64,000 bases of DNA, from NCBI GenBank assembly GCA_030066195.1, contig JASJCB010000024.1, positions 17,874 to 81,873 on the forward strand, in the 5' to 3' direction. Below are positions 48,880-58,184 of the stretch, piece by piece; position 1 is the first letter of the stretch; the number at the start of each line of letters is the position of its first letter. The position numbers were made by a program, and so were the translations under genes. The notes below the pieces were generated by a model, which was given only the letters and a program-made list of their open reading frames with translations, was not told the origin of the DNA and did not search any database. The stretch comes from Acidobacteriota bacterium (GTDB taxonomy: Bacteria > Acidobacteriota > Holophagae > Acanthopleuribacterales > Acanthopleuribacteraceae).

Positions 48880-49130
48880 TCCCTGTGGAAACTGTGGAAA
48901 AGCGACGGGAAGTAAAGCCCGACTTGACCTGAAGCGATGTGGAAAAGCCGGTGGAAAACTGTGGAAAAGCACGGTAGTTTCCACAAGTCTCCCCGAGAGC
49001 CGGGCGTCCTCCCCTATTTTTAACAGGTTTTTGACAGGCATGTGGAAGTTTTCCTGTGGAAATCTGTGGAAAATCGACAGGGCGTAGGTCGACCGGGGAA
49101 ACAGAACGATACAGGTCTGTGGAAATCTCT
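48880..49130. other. Probable oriC between dnaN and dnaA
   Basis: TGTGGAAA-type nonamers cluster here: 48884, 48893, 48938, 48960, 49055, 49065 and 49118 on the plus strand, 48978-48986 on the minus, with weaker copies at 48951 and 49041. As TTTTCCACA they differ from the canonical DnaA box TTATCCACA in one base. The gap is otherwise gene-free. Lack of a clear AT-rich unwinding element leaves the exact melting site open; the AT-rich 48840-48880 by dnaN is the best candidate. Confidence 0.8.
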
Positions 49131-49205
49131 GAGGGGTGGAGTAACCTGGATTTCAATCTTTGCTCCTGACGGCCGGATTGGGGCGCCGCACCCGGGTGAA
49201 CGGGG

Positions 49206-50525
49206 TCAGCCCAGTGCTCTCTTGTAATTGTGGATCATAGCCGAATAATCGGCATTTTTTGCCATTTGATCGGCGACTTTCTGGATGGAGTAGAGGACGG
49301 TGGAATGGTGCTTGTTGCCGAAGGCCTGCCCGATTTCCGGCAGTGACATACCGGTGAGTTGGCGGGTTAAATACATGGCGATCTGCCGCGGCTGAGCTAT
49401 GCGTTTGGCGTTGCTCCTGGCGGTAAGATCTTTGTATTGCAATGAGTAGCGATCGGCAACAAACTTCTTGATCTTGTCACAGGATATGGCGGAATTCTCT
49501 TCCTTGACGTAATTTTTGAGCGCCTGTTCGGCCAGTTCCACATCGATGTTGCGATTGCCCAGGGAGGCATAGGCCAATAGTTTGACCAGTGCGCCTTCCA
49601 GCTCGCGGACATTGGTTTTGACCCTGCCGGCGATGTAAAGAACGACGTCATCGGTAAGGTGGACACGCTCGGCCTCACTCTTCTTTTTGAGAATAGCAAT
49701 GCGCGTTTCCAGGGCAGGCGCCTGGATGTCGGCAATCAGGCCCCATTGGAATCGGCTGATCAAGCGCATTTCCAGCTTGGGGATATCGCCCGGTGAGGAA
49801 TCACTGCTGACGATGATCTGCTTCTGCTGTTCGAACAGGGTGTTGAAGGTGTGGAAAAATTCTTCCTGAGTCTGGGTTTTGCCGCTGAGAAACTGGATAT
49901 CGTCTATCAGCAGAACATCTACGCTTCGATAACGCTCGCGAAAGACTTCACCCTTGTTGAAACGAATGGAGTTGATGAATTGATTGGTGAACTCCTCGCA
50001 GGTGTTGTAACAGATCTTTAGATCCGGGCGTTTCTTGACCAGGTCGTGGCCTATGGCGTGTAAAAGGTGGGTCTTCCCCAGACCCGAGGACCCGTAAAGG
50101 AATAACGGGTTGTAAGTGGAGGAAGGCGATTCGGCCACGGCACGCGCGGCGGCATGAGCAAACTGGTTGCTGGAACCCACCACGAAATAATCGAAAAGAT
50201 ACTTGGGATTCAGCTTGATCGCCTCTTTGGCGCCGTTGACGATGGTCTCGGGTTCTTCCTTGACTACATCCGGTTTTTGATTGGTTTGACCCTCAACAGA
50301 TAAAGAGTTAATTTTATGAGGTAACTTTAATTCCTTGATTACCAAATAAATTTCTTCAAGGTAGTTTTCTCTAACCCATTCAATATGGAGGTCTGACGGA
50401 GCTACCAGGTCTACCGAATTATCTTCACCTTCAATAAATTTCATTGGGCGAAGCCACTCATCGATGGAATCCCTGGATATATGATGTTCGAGCGCCTCAA
50501 GGATGCGATTCCACACAAAAGACAA
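49206..50525 (-). CDS. dnaA: Chromosomal replication initiator DnaA
   Basis: Domain I (FVWNRILEALEHHISRDSIDEWLRP), a linker, the AAA+ domain with Walker A YGSSGLGKTH and Walker B VLLIDDIQFL, and the C-terminal DNA-binding domain with PRQIAMYLTRQL and GNKHHSTVLY. Start codon is non-ATG: TTG at 50525 has GGGGAGGGA about six bases upstream, while GTG at 50513 would fit the usual domain I beginning. A longer ATG-started frame to 50636 carries unlikely residues. The protein has about 439 residues. It reads away from the 42-bp repeat region and towards oriC. Confidence 0.93.
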   Translation of the reverse strand: MSFVWNRILEALEHHISRDSIDEWLRPMKFIEGEDNSVDLVAPSDLHIEWVRENYLEEIYLVIKELKLPHKINSLSVEGQTNQKPDVVKEEPETIVNGAKEAIKLNPKYLFDYFVVGSSNQFAHAAARAVAESPSSTYNPLFLYGSSGLGKTHLLHAIGHDLVKKRPDLKICYNTCEEFTNQFINSIRFNKGEVFRERYRSVDVLLIDDIQFLSGKTQTQEEFFHTFNTLFEQQKQIIVSSDSSPGDIPKLEMRLISRFQWGLIADIQAPALETRIAILKKKSEAERVHLTDDVVLYIAGRVKTNVRELEGALVKLLAYASLGNRNIDVELAEQALKNYVKEENSAISCDKIKKFVADRYSLQYKDLTARSNAKRIAQPRQIAMYLTRQLTGMSLPEIGQAFGNKHHSTVLYSIQKVADQMAKNADYSAMIHNYKRALG

Positions 50526-52050
50526 ACGTATTCCCTCCCCACAAAAATCCCGTTGTAAGATGCTATCTATAATAGGAGACTTCCTGTAAAACGGGAGCAA
50601 ATGGTACCACATCCGAGAAGGTGTCTCAAGGGTCAATTCAAAATAAGTCCCAATAACTTTAAGTATCTAGATTTAAATATCTTGAATTTAACTAACTGAA
50701 AACTCACATGGTTACCTGACATCGTCTCACGTGGTTTGCCGACAGCGCGACAAGGCTGTTGTATATGTCAAAAAGGGTGCGGTTGTCTAGACCGAAAATG
50801 GGAACAATTGACAAGCCGGCCGGGATTTCAAATGGGTCATTTGTTAGGTTTAGGTCAGAGAAAAACTGATATCTACGAAAAATAAGAATGTAACTGTCGA
50901 CTGCTAAAATTCGACCCATCTCGCCCGTTTATATGCCTTTTGAACAAGACTTCGGTGACTGCTTCCATACCGTTCTTTTTTGTTTCACTCGACCTGAAGA
51001 ACAAGAAGCCCAAATAACGACGGGATAGGCGCCTCACTTTATCCCACTTGACTCGGACCGCTGATACCGGCGTCCGATACTCGATTATTCCTGGGAACAC
51101 ATAAGGATAGTCAAAACTCCCGGCGCCGATGCCGTGCCGAAAGGTAGGTCTCGTTCCCGGGAAGATAAGCGGAAGGCTGGCGGAATACGGTTCCGTTCCC
51201 AGGAGCCGGGATTGTTGTTTCCAAAAACACAACACCTGTCCCGGGAATCGGTCCGGTCGGGTCCAAAAAAGCGGTTTTCTCGATAGAATGAAGACCTCTC
51301 GATTCGGAGAAGGAGCCTCCGATCCCGGGAACGGTTCGATTCGGCGAAAAATTTGACAACTTCAGCCCGGTTTAGATGCTTCCGAACGCCGGCACTGTCG
51401 TCCTTAATCGGAAAATACAACCCGAGCTGACGTTTGGTTGGGCCGTTTTCCGGGGAAAACTACCGCATCGGCATCGCCCAAGGGAATCATTTCCGGGAAC
51501 GGGACCACCTGTCGAGGTTGCAACCGGTATCACTCCCGGGAACGGAACCACCTTTGGGACCGCCGGGTGGTCCCATTCCCGGGCGATGGACTCCTTAAGT
51601 CTGTTTGAAAGGGTCTTTTTTCGGGAAAAGTTGATGATTTTCGGTCGATCGAACCATTCAACACCCAAAAAGGTGATTTCTTTGACATTACTTTTCAGTG
51701 CGCAAAGAATCAGTTCTCATTCCTTGCTCCTGACTTTTCCGGGTCGAAGAATGAGACCTGATTCTTTGCTCCTGACTTTTCCACCTCAAGGAATCAGAAC
51801 GGATTCCTTGATCCCAAGTTTCTTGAAACAACCAATTACAACCGAGCGTGAGCCCTTTGCGGTTTCATTTCGACAACATAAGGCGGCTGAAGTCGATTGC
51901 GCACGTTCGTACAGGGGTCAAGCAACCGGCTCAAGTCAACGGCGCACCCGCGCAATCGAATTCAGAAGGCGGGAGAAGGCGGGTCGGAGGTGACGCGGTT
52001 ATCGCGGCGACATGCTAAGATGTGGATCAAACCGGCAAGGGGGTTGTCCG
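50526..52050. other. 1.5-kb gene-free region right of dnaA
   Basis: About 600 bases upstream of dnaA show no convincing gene on either strand; frames of 70-120 codons there lack starts and motifs. From about 51110 to 51830 the DNA is a repeat array (listed separately). 51830-52050 holds no feature except the leader of the AAA-ATPase gene. Confidence 0.55.
51110..51830. repeat. Long degenerate palindrome array with ~42-bp period; includes copy B of the interspersed element
   Basis: Cores TTCCCGGGAA or close variants occur at 51155, 51196, 51239, 51323, 51491, 51534, 51577 and 51621. Successive distances are 41, 43, 84, 168, 43, 43 and 44 bases, that is one, one, two, four, one, one and one periods of about 42; weaker cores occupy 51364 and 51448. 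From 51673 the array merges into 42-bp units (cores at 51739 and 51781) closely similar to 8692-8850. Confidence 0.8.
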
Positions 52051-53721
52051 ATGCGACCGGGAATACCCATAGGGATCTCTGATTTCAAGCTTCTGCGACA
52101 GGGCAACCATTATTTTGTCGATAAGTCCGGACTGATTTCCCAAATCGTTCGCGAGTCTTCCCAGGTACTGCTGCTGCCCCGGCCCAGGCGATTCGGCAAA
52201 ACGCTCAATCTGTCCATGCTGCGTTATTTCTTCGCCCGGAATGAACCGGAAAACAAATCGTTGTTTGAGGGTCTTGCCGTGGCCGAGGACCCGGAAGTTA
52301 TGGAACACTTCGGCAGCTATCCAGTCATCTACCTGACTTTGAAAGATGCCAAGCGGGCGGATTACCCGCAGGCCCTTCAGCATGTCTACGATCTCATCAG
52401 CCAGGTCTATGTCCGCCATCTGCCCGACCTGGAAAAGGGATGTTCCTCATCGGCCGAGAAGGAGCAGGTCCGCGACCTGGTGGAGAAAAAAGCCGACAAA
52501 AGCACCTTGCAGGACTCGCTGGCCCTGGCCACCAAGTTACTCCATCGAGCCCATGGCCGGCCGCCCATTGTGTTGATCGATGAATATGACGCGCCCATTC
52601 ATGCCGGCTATCAGTATGGGTACTATGAGGACATCGTCCTTCTGATCCGTAACCTGCTGAGCGGGGCGCTCAAAGATAACCGGCATCTGGCGAGAGGCGT
52701 TCTGACCGGGATTCTCCGCCTGGCCAAGGAATCTATTTTTTCCGGTTTGAATAATCTCGATGTCTATACCCTGCTGAATTATGACTACGCTGAATTTTTT
52801 GGTTTCACTCAAGCCGAGGTCGATCGTCTTTTGGCTGATTACGGCCTTCAAGACCAGGGAGAGAATGTGCGCCGTTGGTATGACGGCTATCACTTCGGTG
52901 AGCAGAACTTGTACAATCCCTGGTCCGTCTTGCAATTTGCCAAGAAACCGCGCGAGGGTTTCAAGCCCTATTGGGTCAACACCTCCGAAAATGCCTTGAT
53001 CAGAAGTTTGGTGATCGATGACAAGGTGCTGACCCGGACCGAGCTGGAACGATTGTTGGCAGGCGATTCGATAGAGGCCCGACTCAGCGAGGATGTTGTT
53101 CTGCGCGATATGGACAGCGGTGCGGTGTGGGGCCTGTTAACCTTCAGCGGTTACCTGAACGTGGTCGAAAGACTGGAAGGAACCGGCGTGCTTTTGGACA
53201 TTCCCAACTGGGAGATTCTACATTTCTACGAGAATGTGGTTCGAAAGTGGTTGGAAAAACAAATCGGTCGGGGTCCCCTCGACCAGTTGTTGAGCTCGTT
53301 AATCCAAGAGGACATGCACTCCTTCGGGAAGGTTTTGAGCGACATGGTCGCCACGGTGCTCAGCTTCCACGACACGGCGGGGGGAGAGCCGGAAAAGGTT
53401 TATCACGCCTTCGTTCTGGGCCTGATGGTCCATATGGGCAACCGTTTCGAGGTTCGCTCCAACCGCGAGTCCGGTTACGGTCGCTATGATTTGATGGTCA
53501 TCCCGCGAGAACCCGGGCGCACGGGTTTCGTCTTCGAATTCAAGAAGTACGATGCGGAAGACGACGAAACCCTGGAAGCGGCTCTGGCGAGCGCCCTGGC
53601 TCAAATCAAGGAACGGGACTACGCCGCGGAATTGCGCGATCGCCGATGCAGCCGCATCTTGGGCGTGGGCATTGCCGTTCACGGCAAGAAGGTGCAATCA
53701 GGACACATCGACCTGACTTGA
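52051..53721 (+). CDS. AAA-ATPase-like protein with C-terminal PD-(D/E)XK nuclease domain (DUF1703 type)
   Basis: The N-terminal AAA-ATPase-like domain carries PRPRRFGKTLNLSML (Walker A) and IVLIDEYDAPIH (Walker B). A C-terminal PD-(D/E)XK domain of the DUF1703 type carries GRYDLMVIP followed by VFEFKKYD, supplying the D-(E)xK residues. The protein has 556 residues. This family is often present in many copies in anaerobes and environmental bacteria; no function is proven, and mobility or defence roles are speculation. ATG 52051 has AAGGGGG upstream; an upstream ATG adds 13 residues. It sits directly right of the repeat array. Confidence 0.85.
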   Translation: MRPGIPIGISDFKLLRQGNHYFVDKSGLISQIVRESSQVLLLPRPRRFGKTLNLSMLRYFFARNEPENKSLFEGLAVAEDPEVMEHFGSYPVIYLTLKDAKRADYPQALQHVYDLISQVYVRHLPDLEKGCSSSAEKEQVRDLVEKKADKSTLQDSLALATKLLHRAHGRPPIVLIDEYDAPIHAGYQYGYYEDIVLLIRNLLSGALKDNRHLARGVLTGILRLAKESIFSGLNNLDVYTLLNYDYAEFFGFTQAEVDRLLADYGLQDQGENVRRWYDGYHFGEQNLYNPWSVLQFAKKPREGFKPYWVNTSENALIRSLVIDDKVLTRTELERLLAGDSIEARLSEDVVLRDMDSGAVWGLLTFSGYLNVVERLEGTGVLLDIPNWEILHFYENVVRKWLEKQIGRGPLDQLLSSLIQEDMHSFGKVLSDMVATVLSFHDTAGGEPEKVYHAFVLGLMVHMGNRFEVRSNRESGYGRYDLMVIPREPGRTGFVFEFKKYDAEDDETLEAALASALAQIKERDYAAELRDRRCSRILGVGIAVHGKKVQSGHIDLT

Positions 53722-54003
53722 CCGAATTGAATCGGGTTGTGGATTTCCTCCCTCGGCGCCCGGCGTTTACCCGCATCTTTTTTTAAACTCACCTTCAACC
53801 GGTTCCGTCCAATGAACCGGGAGCACGCGGTACCTATCGTCGGTGACGGTCTCAAACGGGCCGGCACGGAGGTTCTCCGTGTCTTCGCACCCCGCTCCAC
53901 CCGCCGGATGCAAACACGAAATCGTTTTTGCGAACCTTGCGGGTTTTGGGTTTTCTGCCTGTGCTACACTATTATGGGAAATTTTGCGATAAGGACCTGA
54001 TCC
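53722..54003. other. Gap before the type II secretion operon
   Basis: No gene is supported. This spacer must hold the promoter of the gsp operon; TTTTGG/TACACT-like hexamers are near 53944-53970 (GTTTTGGGTTTTCTGCCTGT then GCTACACTATTAT), so TACACT at 53963 is a plausible -10. The assignment is tentative. Confidence 0.35.
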
Positions 54004-55764
54004 GTGTCTGTTGAAACCGAAACAACCACTGAAGAAGTCAAAGAAAAGCGACCCCTGATCAAGCTGGGTCGCAAGCGCTTCGGCCAATATCTCATCGAAC
54101 GCAACCGTATCTCTACCAAGGACTTGGAACGGGCTCTGGCCCTACAGAAGGAGTCCGGAACCAAAATTGGCAAGATCCTGGTGGACATGGGCTTCCTCAC
54201 CGAACGCGACGCCACCATGATCCTGTGCGAACAATTGGGTTACCCTTATAAGGACCCCGAGGAATACCCCCAACCCGAAAACGTGCCCGACATCCTGGAA
54301 AGGGTGCCCCTGAAGTTCCTGGTCACCAACGCCATCTTGCCCATTGCCCTCGACGAGGAAAAGAACGACCTGCACCTGGTGGTGGAAGACCCCAATAACA
54401 AGGTGGCCCTCAGCGGTATCCGCGCCCAGACCGACTGCAACCTGTCCCTGTCCATGGGCACGGCTACCGATATCCAGGAAGCCCTGGAGCGCTATTACGG
54501 CGAGGGCGTCAGTCAGCTGGAAAAAATCGTAGACGGCGTCGACGATTTCGACGAGGACTACGATGACGTCGAGCACCTGAAAGATCTGGCCAGCGAGGCG
54601 CCCGTGATTCGTCTGGTCAACCTGATCATCAGCCGCGCCGTGGAATTGCGCGCCTCAGACATCCACGTGGAGCCGTTCGAAAAGTTATTGAAGGTGCGCT
54701 ACCGCATTGACGGCGTCCTCCAGGAAATGGAATCGCCGCCCAAGGCGTTGGCGCCGGCGGTCATCTCGCGCATCAAGATCATCTCCAAGCTGGACATCGC
54801 CGAGAAGCGCGTGCCCCAGGACGGTCGTTTGAAGATGCGCATCCTGGGTAAGGAAATCGACTTCCGCGTCAGTACCGTACCGACGCTTTACGGAGAGTCC
54901 GTGGTCATGCGCCTGCTGGACAAGGAAGCCATTTCGCTCATCGAATTATCCCAATTGGGTATGGGTAAGAAGGTAGAGGCCGAGTTCTCGGGCCTGCTCA
55001 AGAATCCCCACGGCATCATCCTGGTGTCCGGCCCCACCGGCAGCGGTAAAACCACCACGCTGTACGCCGGCCTGAACATGGTCAACGACGCCAGTAAGAA
55101 AATTCTGACCGTTGAAAACCCCGTGGAATATCAACTGGAAGGCATCAACCAGATTCATGTCAACGAGAAAGTGGGGCTGACCTTTGCGGCCGGCCTGCGC
55201 ACCATGATGCGCCAGGACCCCGATATCATTATGGTCGGCGAGATTCGAGACACGGAAACCGCGGAAGTCTCCATCCAGGCCAGCCTGACCGGCCACCTGG
55301 TGCTGTCTACCATCCACACCAACGACGCGCCCGGCGCCATCAACCGCCTGCTGGACATGGGCATCGAAAACTACCTGCTGGTCTCCACCCTGTTGGGCGT
55401 GCTGGGCCAACGGCTGGTGCGTTCCATTTGCCCGCAGTGCAAGGAGAGCTACCAGCCGGACGTGGGTTTTCACAAACATATTTATAAGTTGGTGGACGAT
55501 CCCACGGACGTGCTCTTTCATCGCGGCCTGGGTTGTAAGAATTGCAGCAACACCGGTTACAAGGGTCGACGCGGCATCTACGAGTTGTTCATTCTGGATG
55601 ACGAGGTGCGTCAGCTGATCATGGAAAAACCCGATATCAGTCAATTAAGGGGCCTGGCCCGTAAAAAAGGTATGCGTTTCCTGCGCGACGACGGCTGGGC
55701 GAAGGTTCTGGAAGGCACCACCTCCGTTGAAGAACTATTCCGTGTGACTCAAGAGGATTTCTAA
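54004..55764 (+). CDS. gspE: Type II secretion ATPase GspE (PilB-like)
   Basis: Cytoplasmic hexameric ATPase that powers pseudopilus assembly. An N-terminal GspE_N domain (RFGQYLIERNRISTKDLERA) precedes the motor with Walker A GPTGSGKTTT, Asp box, Walker B RQDPDIIMVGEIRD and His box HLVLSTIHTNDA. Two CxxC pairs (CPQC and CKNC) form the zinc knuckle typical of GspE/PilB. 586 residues. GTG 54004 has AAGGA eight bases upstream. Starts the operon; overlaps gspF by one base. Confidence 0.94.
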   Translation: MSVETETTTEEVKEKRPLIKLGRKRFGQYLIERNRISTKDLERALALQKESGTKIGKILVDMGFLTERDATMILCEQLGYPYKDPEEYPQPENVPDILERVPLKFLVTNAILPIALDEEKNDLHLVVEDPNNKVALSGIRAQTDCNLSLSMGTATDIQEALERYYGEGVSQLEKIVDGVDDFDEDYDDVEHLKDLASEAPVIRLVNLIISRAVELRASDIHVEPFEKLLKVRYRIDGVLQEMESPPKALAPAVISRIKIISKLDIAEKRVPQDGRLKMRILGKEIDFRVSTVPTLYGESVVMRLLDKEAISLIELSQLGMGKKVEAEFSGLLKNPHGIILVSGPTGSGKTTTLYAGLNMVNDASKKILTVENPVEYQLEGINQIHVNEKVGLTFAAGLRTMMRQDPDIIMVGEIRDTETAEVSIQASLTGHLVLSTIHTNDAPGAINRLLDMGIENYLLVSTLLGVLGQRLVRSICPQCKESYQPDVGFHKHIYKLVDDPTDVLFHRGLGCKNCSNTGYKGRRGIYELFILDDEVRQLIMEKPDISQLRGLARKKGMRFLRDDGWAKVLEGTTSVEELFRVTQEDF

Positions 55765-56996
55765 TGCCGAACTTCTTCTACAAGGCCACCAATGCGGCCG
55801 GTAAGATAGAGACCGGTGTCCTTGAAGTCACCGATAAGAAGCGCGCGCTCCAGCGCCTGGAGAAGATGGGCCTGTTCCCCATCAGCGTCTCCAGCAAGAA
55901 ATCGACCTCGCGCGAAATCAACTTCAACCAGATCGACCTGGAGCGCTTCCTGCCCGGCAAGAGCATGAGCGGCAAGAACGTCCTGGATTTCACCGAGAAG
56001 CTGGGCACGCTTTTACGCGCCGGTTTGCCGCTTGCCAAAGCGCTGAAGCTGCTCATCGACACCACCGATCACGAGCCCAGCAAGGAGATCATCCGCGAGG
56101 TCTTGAAAGACGTGAACGCGGGCACCACCTTCGCCGACGCCCTGGGCAAGCATCCCAAGGTCTTCGAGCGCTTGTACGTCAATATGGTGCGCACCGGTGA
56201 GGCGGCGGGCGTGCTGGAGCAGGTGTTGGCCAATGTACGCGATTACCTGCAAACCCGCCAAGACCTGAAAAGCTTCCTGATTACCTCGCTCATCTATCCC
56301 AGCATCCTGGGTTTGACCGGCCTGGGCACCGTCCTGGTTTTGGTGCTGTTCGTGCTCCCCAGCTTTCAGGACGTGTTCGACCAGATCGGCCAGGACCTGC
56401 CGTGGATCACCCAATTGCTGGTGGATATTACCGGTTTCATGGCCGCCTACAAATGGTTTTTGGCCGTGGCCGTGATCGGCGGCGCCATCGGTTTCAGCCG
56501 CTGGAAGAACACCGACGAGGGCCGCGAGAAGTGGGACCGCTTCAAGCTGCGTTTGCCCGTCATGGGCAGCATCCTCACCGAAATCGAGGTCAACCGTTTC
56601 TCCCGCACCATGGGCATCTTGCTGCGCAGTTCCGTTTCGCTGCTGGAAGCCCTGTCCATCAGCCGGGAGATCACCGAAAACAAAATCTTTCAGAAAGCCA
56701 TGGATCCCATCGTCAAAGGGGTCAAGAAAGGCGACGGCATGAGCACGCCCATGAGCCAATCCGGCGTCTTCCCCAAGATGGCGGTGCAACTGGTCACCGT
56801 CGGCGAGGAGACCGGGACCCTTGGCGACATGTTCATCAAGATATCGGACATCTACCAGGCCAATCTGGAACGCACGATCAAACGGGTCCTGGCCATGTTC
56901 GAACCCGTCATGATTCTGGTCATGTTCGTGGTCGTGGGCTTTATCGTGGCCGCCATGTTGATGGCCGTGACCAGCCTCAGTTCCACATCGCTATAA
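55764..56996 (+). CDS. gspF: Type II secretion inner-membrane platform GspF
   Basis: Polytopic platform protein with two T2SSF domains (around 70-195 and 275-395). Membrane segments occur at about 170-190, 222-245 and 380-405, and the first carries the family-typical GEAAGVLEQVL just before. The gene starts within the gspE stop codon (TAATG). GspF docks on GspE and GspL and rotates or otherwise moves pseudopilin into the pseudopilus. Confidence 0.94.
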   Translation: MPNFFYKATNAAGKIETGVLEVTDKKRALQRLEKMGLFPISVSSKKSTSREINFNQIDLERFLPGKSMSGKNVLDFTEKLGTLLRAGLPLAKALKLLIDTTDHEPSKEIIREVLKDVNAGTTFADALGKHPKVFERLYVNMVRTGEAAGVLEQVLANVRDYLQTRQDLKSFLITSLIYPSILGLTGLGTVLVLVLFVLPSFQDVFDQIGQDLPWITQLLVDITGFMAAYKWFLAVAVIGGAIGFSRWKNTDEGREKWDRFKLRLPVMGSILTEIEVNRFSRTMGILLRSSVSLLEALSISREITENKIFQKAMDPIVKGVKKGDGMSTPMSQSGVFPKMAVQLVTVGEETGTLGDMFIKISDIYQANLERTIKRVLAMFEPVMILVMFVVVGFIVAAMLMAVTSLSSTSL

Positions 56997-57019
56997 CACT
57001 AGGTTTTAGGAGATAAGCC

Positions 57020-57439
57020 ATGCTTAACAACAGAAAACGAGCCTTTACGCTTGTCGAAATGATGGCCGTCGTGGTCATCATCGGCCTCCTGGCCGCTGTC
57101 ATCGCCCCCAAATTCTTCAACCAGGTCGGCAAGGCCCAGGTTACCGCGGCCAAGCAGGACATCGAACAAATCAAGAACGCGGTCACCATGTTCCGCTTCG
57201 ACACCAACAAGCTGCCCCAGGAATTGCGCGACCTGCGTAAAGATCCCGAGCTCAAGGGTTGGAACGGTCCCTACCTGCAAAAGAAACCCGTCGATCCCTG
57301 GGACAACGACTACCAGTACCGCGCACCCGGTGACAACGATCGCGAATTCGACATCTACAGCTTCGGCGCCGACGGTAAAGAAGGCGGTGAGGGTATGGAT
57401 GCCGATATCGTTTCCTGGCAGGAAGACGACGACGTCTGA
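57020..57439 (+). CDS. gspG: Major pseudopilin GspG
   Basis: The N-terminal prepilin sequence is RKRAFTLVEMMAVVVIIGLLAAV, with Glu5 of the mature protein present. Residue -1 of the cleavage site is Ala instead of the usual Gly. The C-terminal block YLQKKPVDPWDNDYQYRAPG and the DIYSFGADGKEGGEG calcium loop are diagnostic for GspG. 139 residues. Lies 23 bases after gspF with AGGAG before the ATG. Confidence 0.95.
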   Translation: MLNNRKRAFTLVEMMAVVVIIGLLAAVIAPKFFNQVGKAQVTAAKQDIEQIKNAVTMFRFDTNKLPQELRDLRKDPELKGWNGPYLQKKPVDPWDNDYQYRAPGDNDREFDIYSFGADGKEGGEGMDADIVSWQEDDDV

Positions 57440-57503
57440 AGTTTCTTTCGTCCGGTAATGTCACCGAACCGTGAATATGGAGTCAGGGGAATTGGAGGTC
57501 GAC

Positions 57504-58184
57504 ATGTTTCCACATAGAGCCGTGCGCGGCGCCATGAAGAGCAAGGGTTTTACCCTGCTGGAGATGATCGCCGTGATCATGCTCATTCTCCTGCTCACCG
57601 CCGCGACCGCAATTACCCTGGCCAATTCCCGCTCGTCGGTGAAGGTAAAGAAAGACGCCTCGGCCATGATCGCCTTCCTGCGCAACATGTGGGACCAGAC
57701 CCGTGTCTCGGGCAGTTCCCTGGTGCTGGAACCCGACTTCGAAAAGGGCGGCCTGACCTATATCGACCCGCGCTCCGGGCAACGCAAGGAAGCCGAACTG
57801 GATTCCGGCGCGCATATCCTGGGCATCAAGCTCAATGACCGTCTGTACAACGCCTACAGTCACCTGGGCCGTATTCCCGCCAACGCCGAGGAAGAGGTGG
57901 ACTACGATCCCGAGGCCGATGTGATCTATGTATCCGAGGGCCGCGGCCTGGTGCGCGTGGGTATCGTCATGGGCGTGCCCGTGGACAAGGAAGACACGAG
58001 TGCCGGCTTCGAGCACATGGTGGTTTGCATGCTCAACCTGGTCAACGGCAAGGGCAAGATCGAATGGCTCGAAGAAGACCAGGTTCGCGACATCATGGAC
58101 CCGAGCGCGACGCAACTGGGCGATATCGCCGATGTCTATGACGGTGACGGCGAAGACGATAACCAGGGAGATGAAGATGACTAG
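57504..58184 (+). CDS. gspH: Minor pseudopilin GspH-like
   Basis: Type-IV-prepilin N-terminus MKSKGFTLLEMIAVIMLILLLTAAT with G at -1 and Glu5, followed by a globular domain of about 190 residues with an acidic C-terminal tail (DGDGEDDNQGDEDD). Assigned as GspH from position between gspG and gspI and from size. ATG 57504 has GGAGG five bases upstream. The GspI gene starts inside its end. Confidence 0.85.
   Translation: MFPHRAVRGAMKSKGFTLLEMIAVIMLILLLTAATAITLANSRSSVKVKKDASAMIAFLRNMWDQTRVSGSSLVLEPDFEKGGLTYIDPRSGQRKEAELDSGAHILGIKLNDRLYNAYSHLGRIPANAEEEVDYDPEADVIYVSEGRGLVRVGIVMGVPVDKEDTSAGFEHMVVCMLNLVNGKGKIEWLEEDQVRDIMDPSATQLGDIADVYDGDGEDDNQGDEDD

Noticed and set aside
50704..51235. Short minus-strand frames upstream of dnaA
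   Set aside because: No initiation signals, no recognisable domains, and partly within repeats.
51376..51993. 205-codon ORF right of dnaA
   Set aside because: Runs through the palindrome array; composition and periodicity come from the repeat.
53737..54000. 87-codon ORF before gspE
   Set aside because: No ribosome-binding site and no motif; lies in the putative operon promoter region.
54946..55644. 232-codon minus-strand frame in gspE
   Set aside because: Antisense shadow of the conserved ATPase region in GC-biased DNA.
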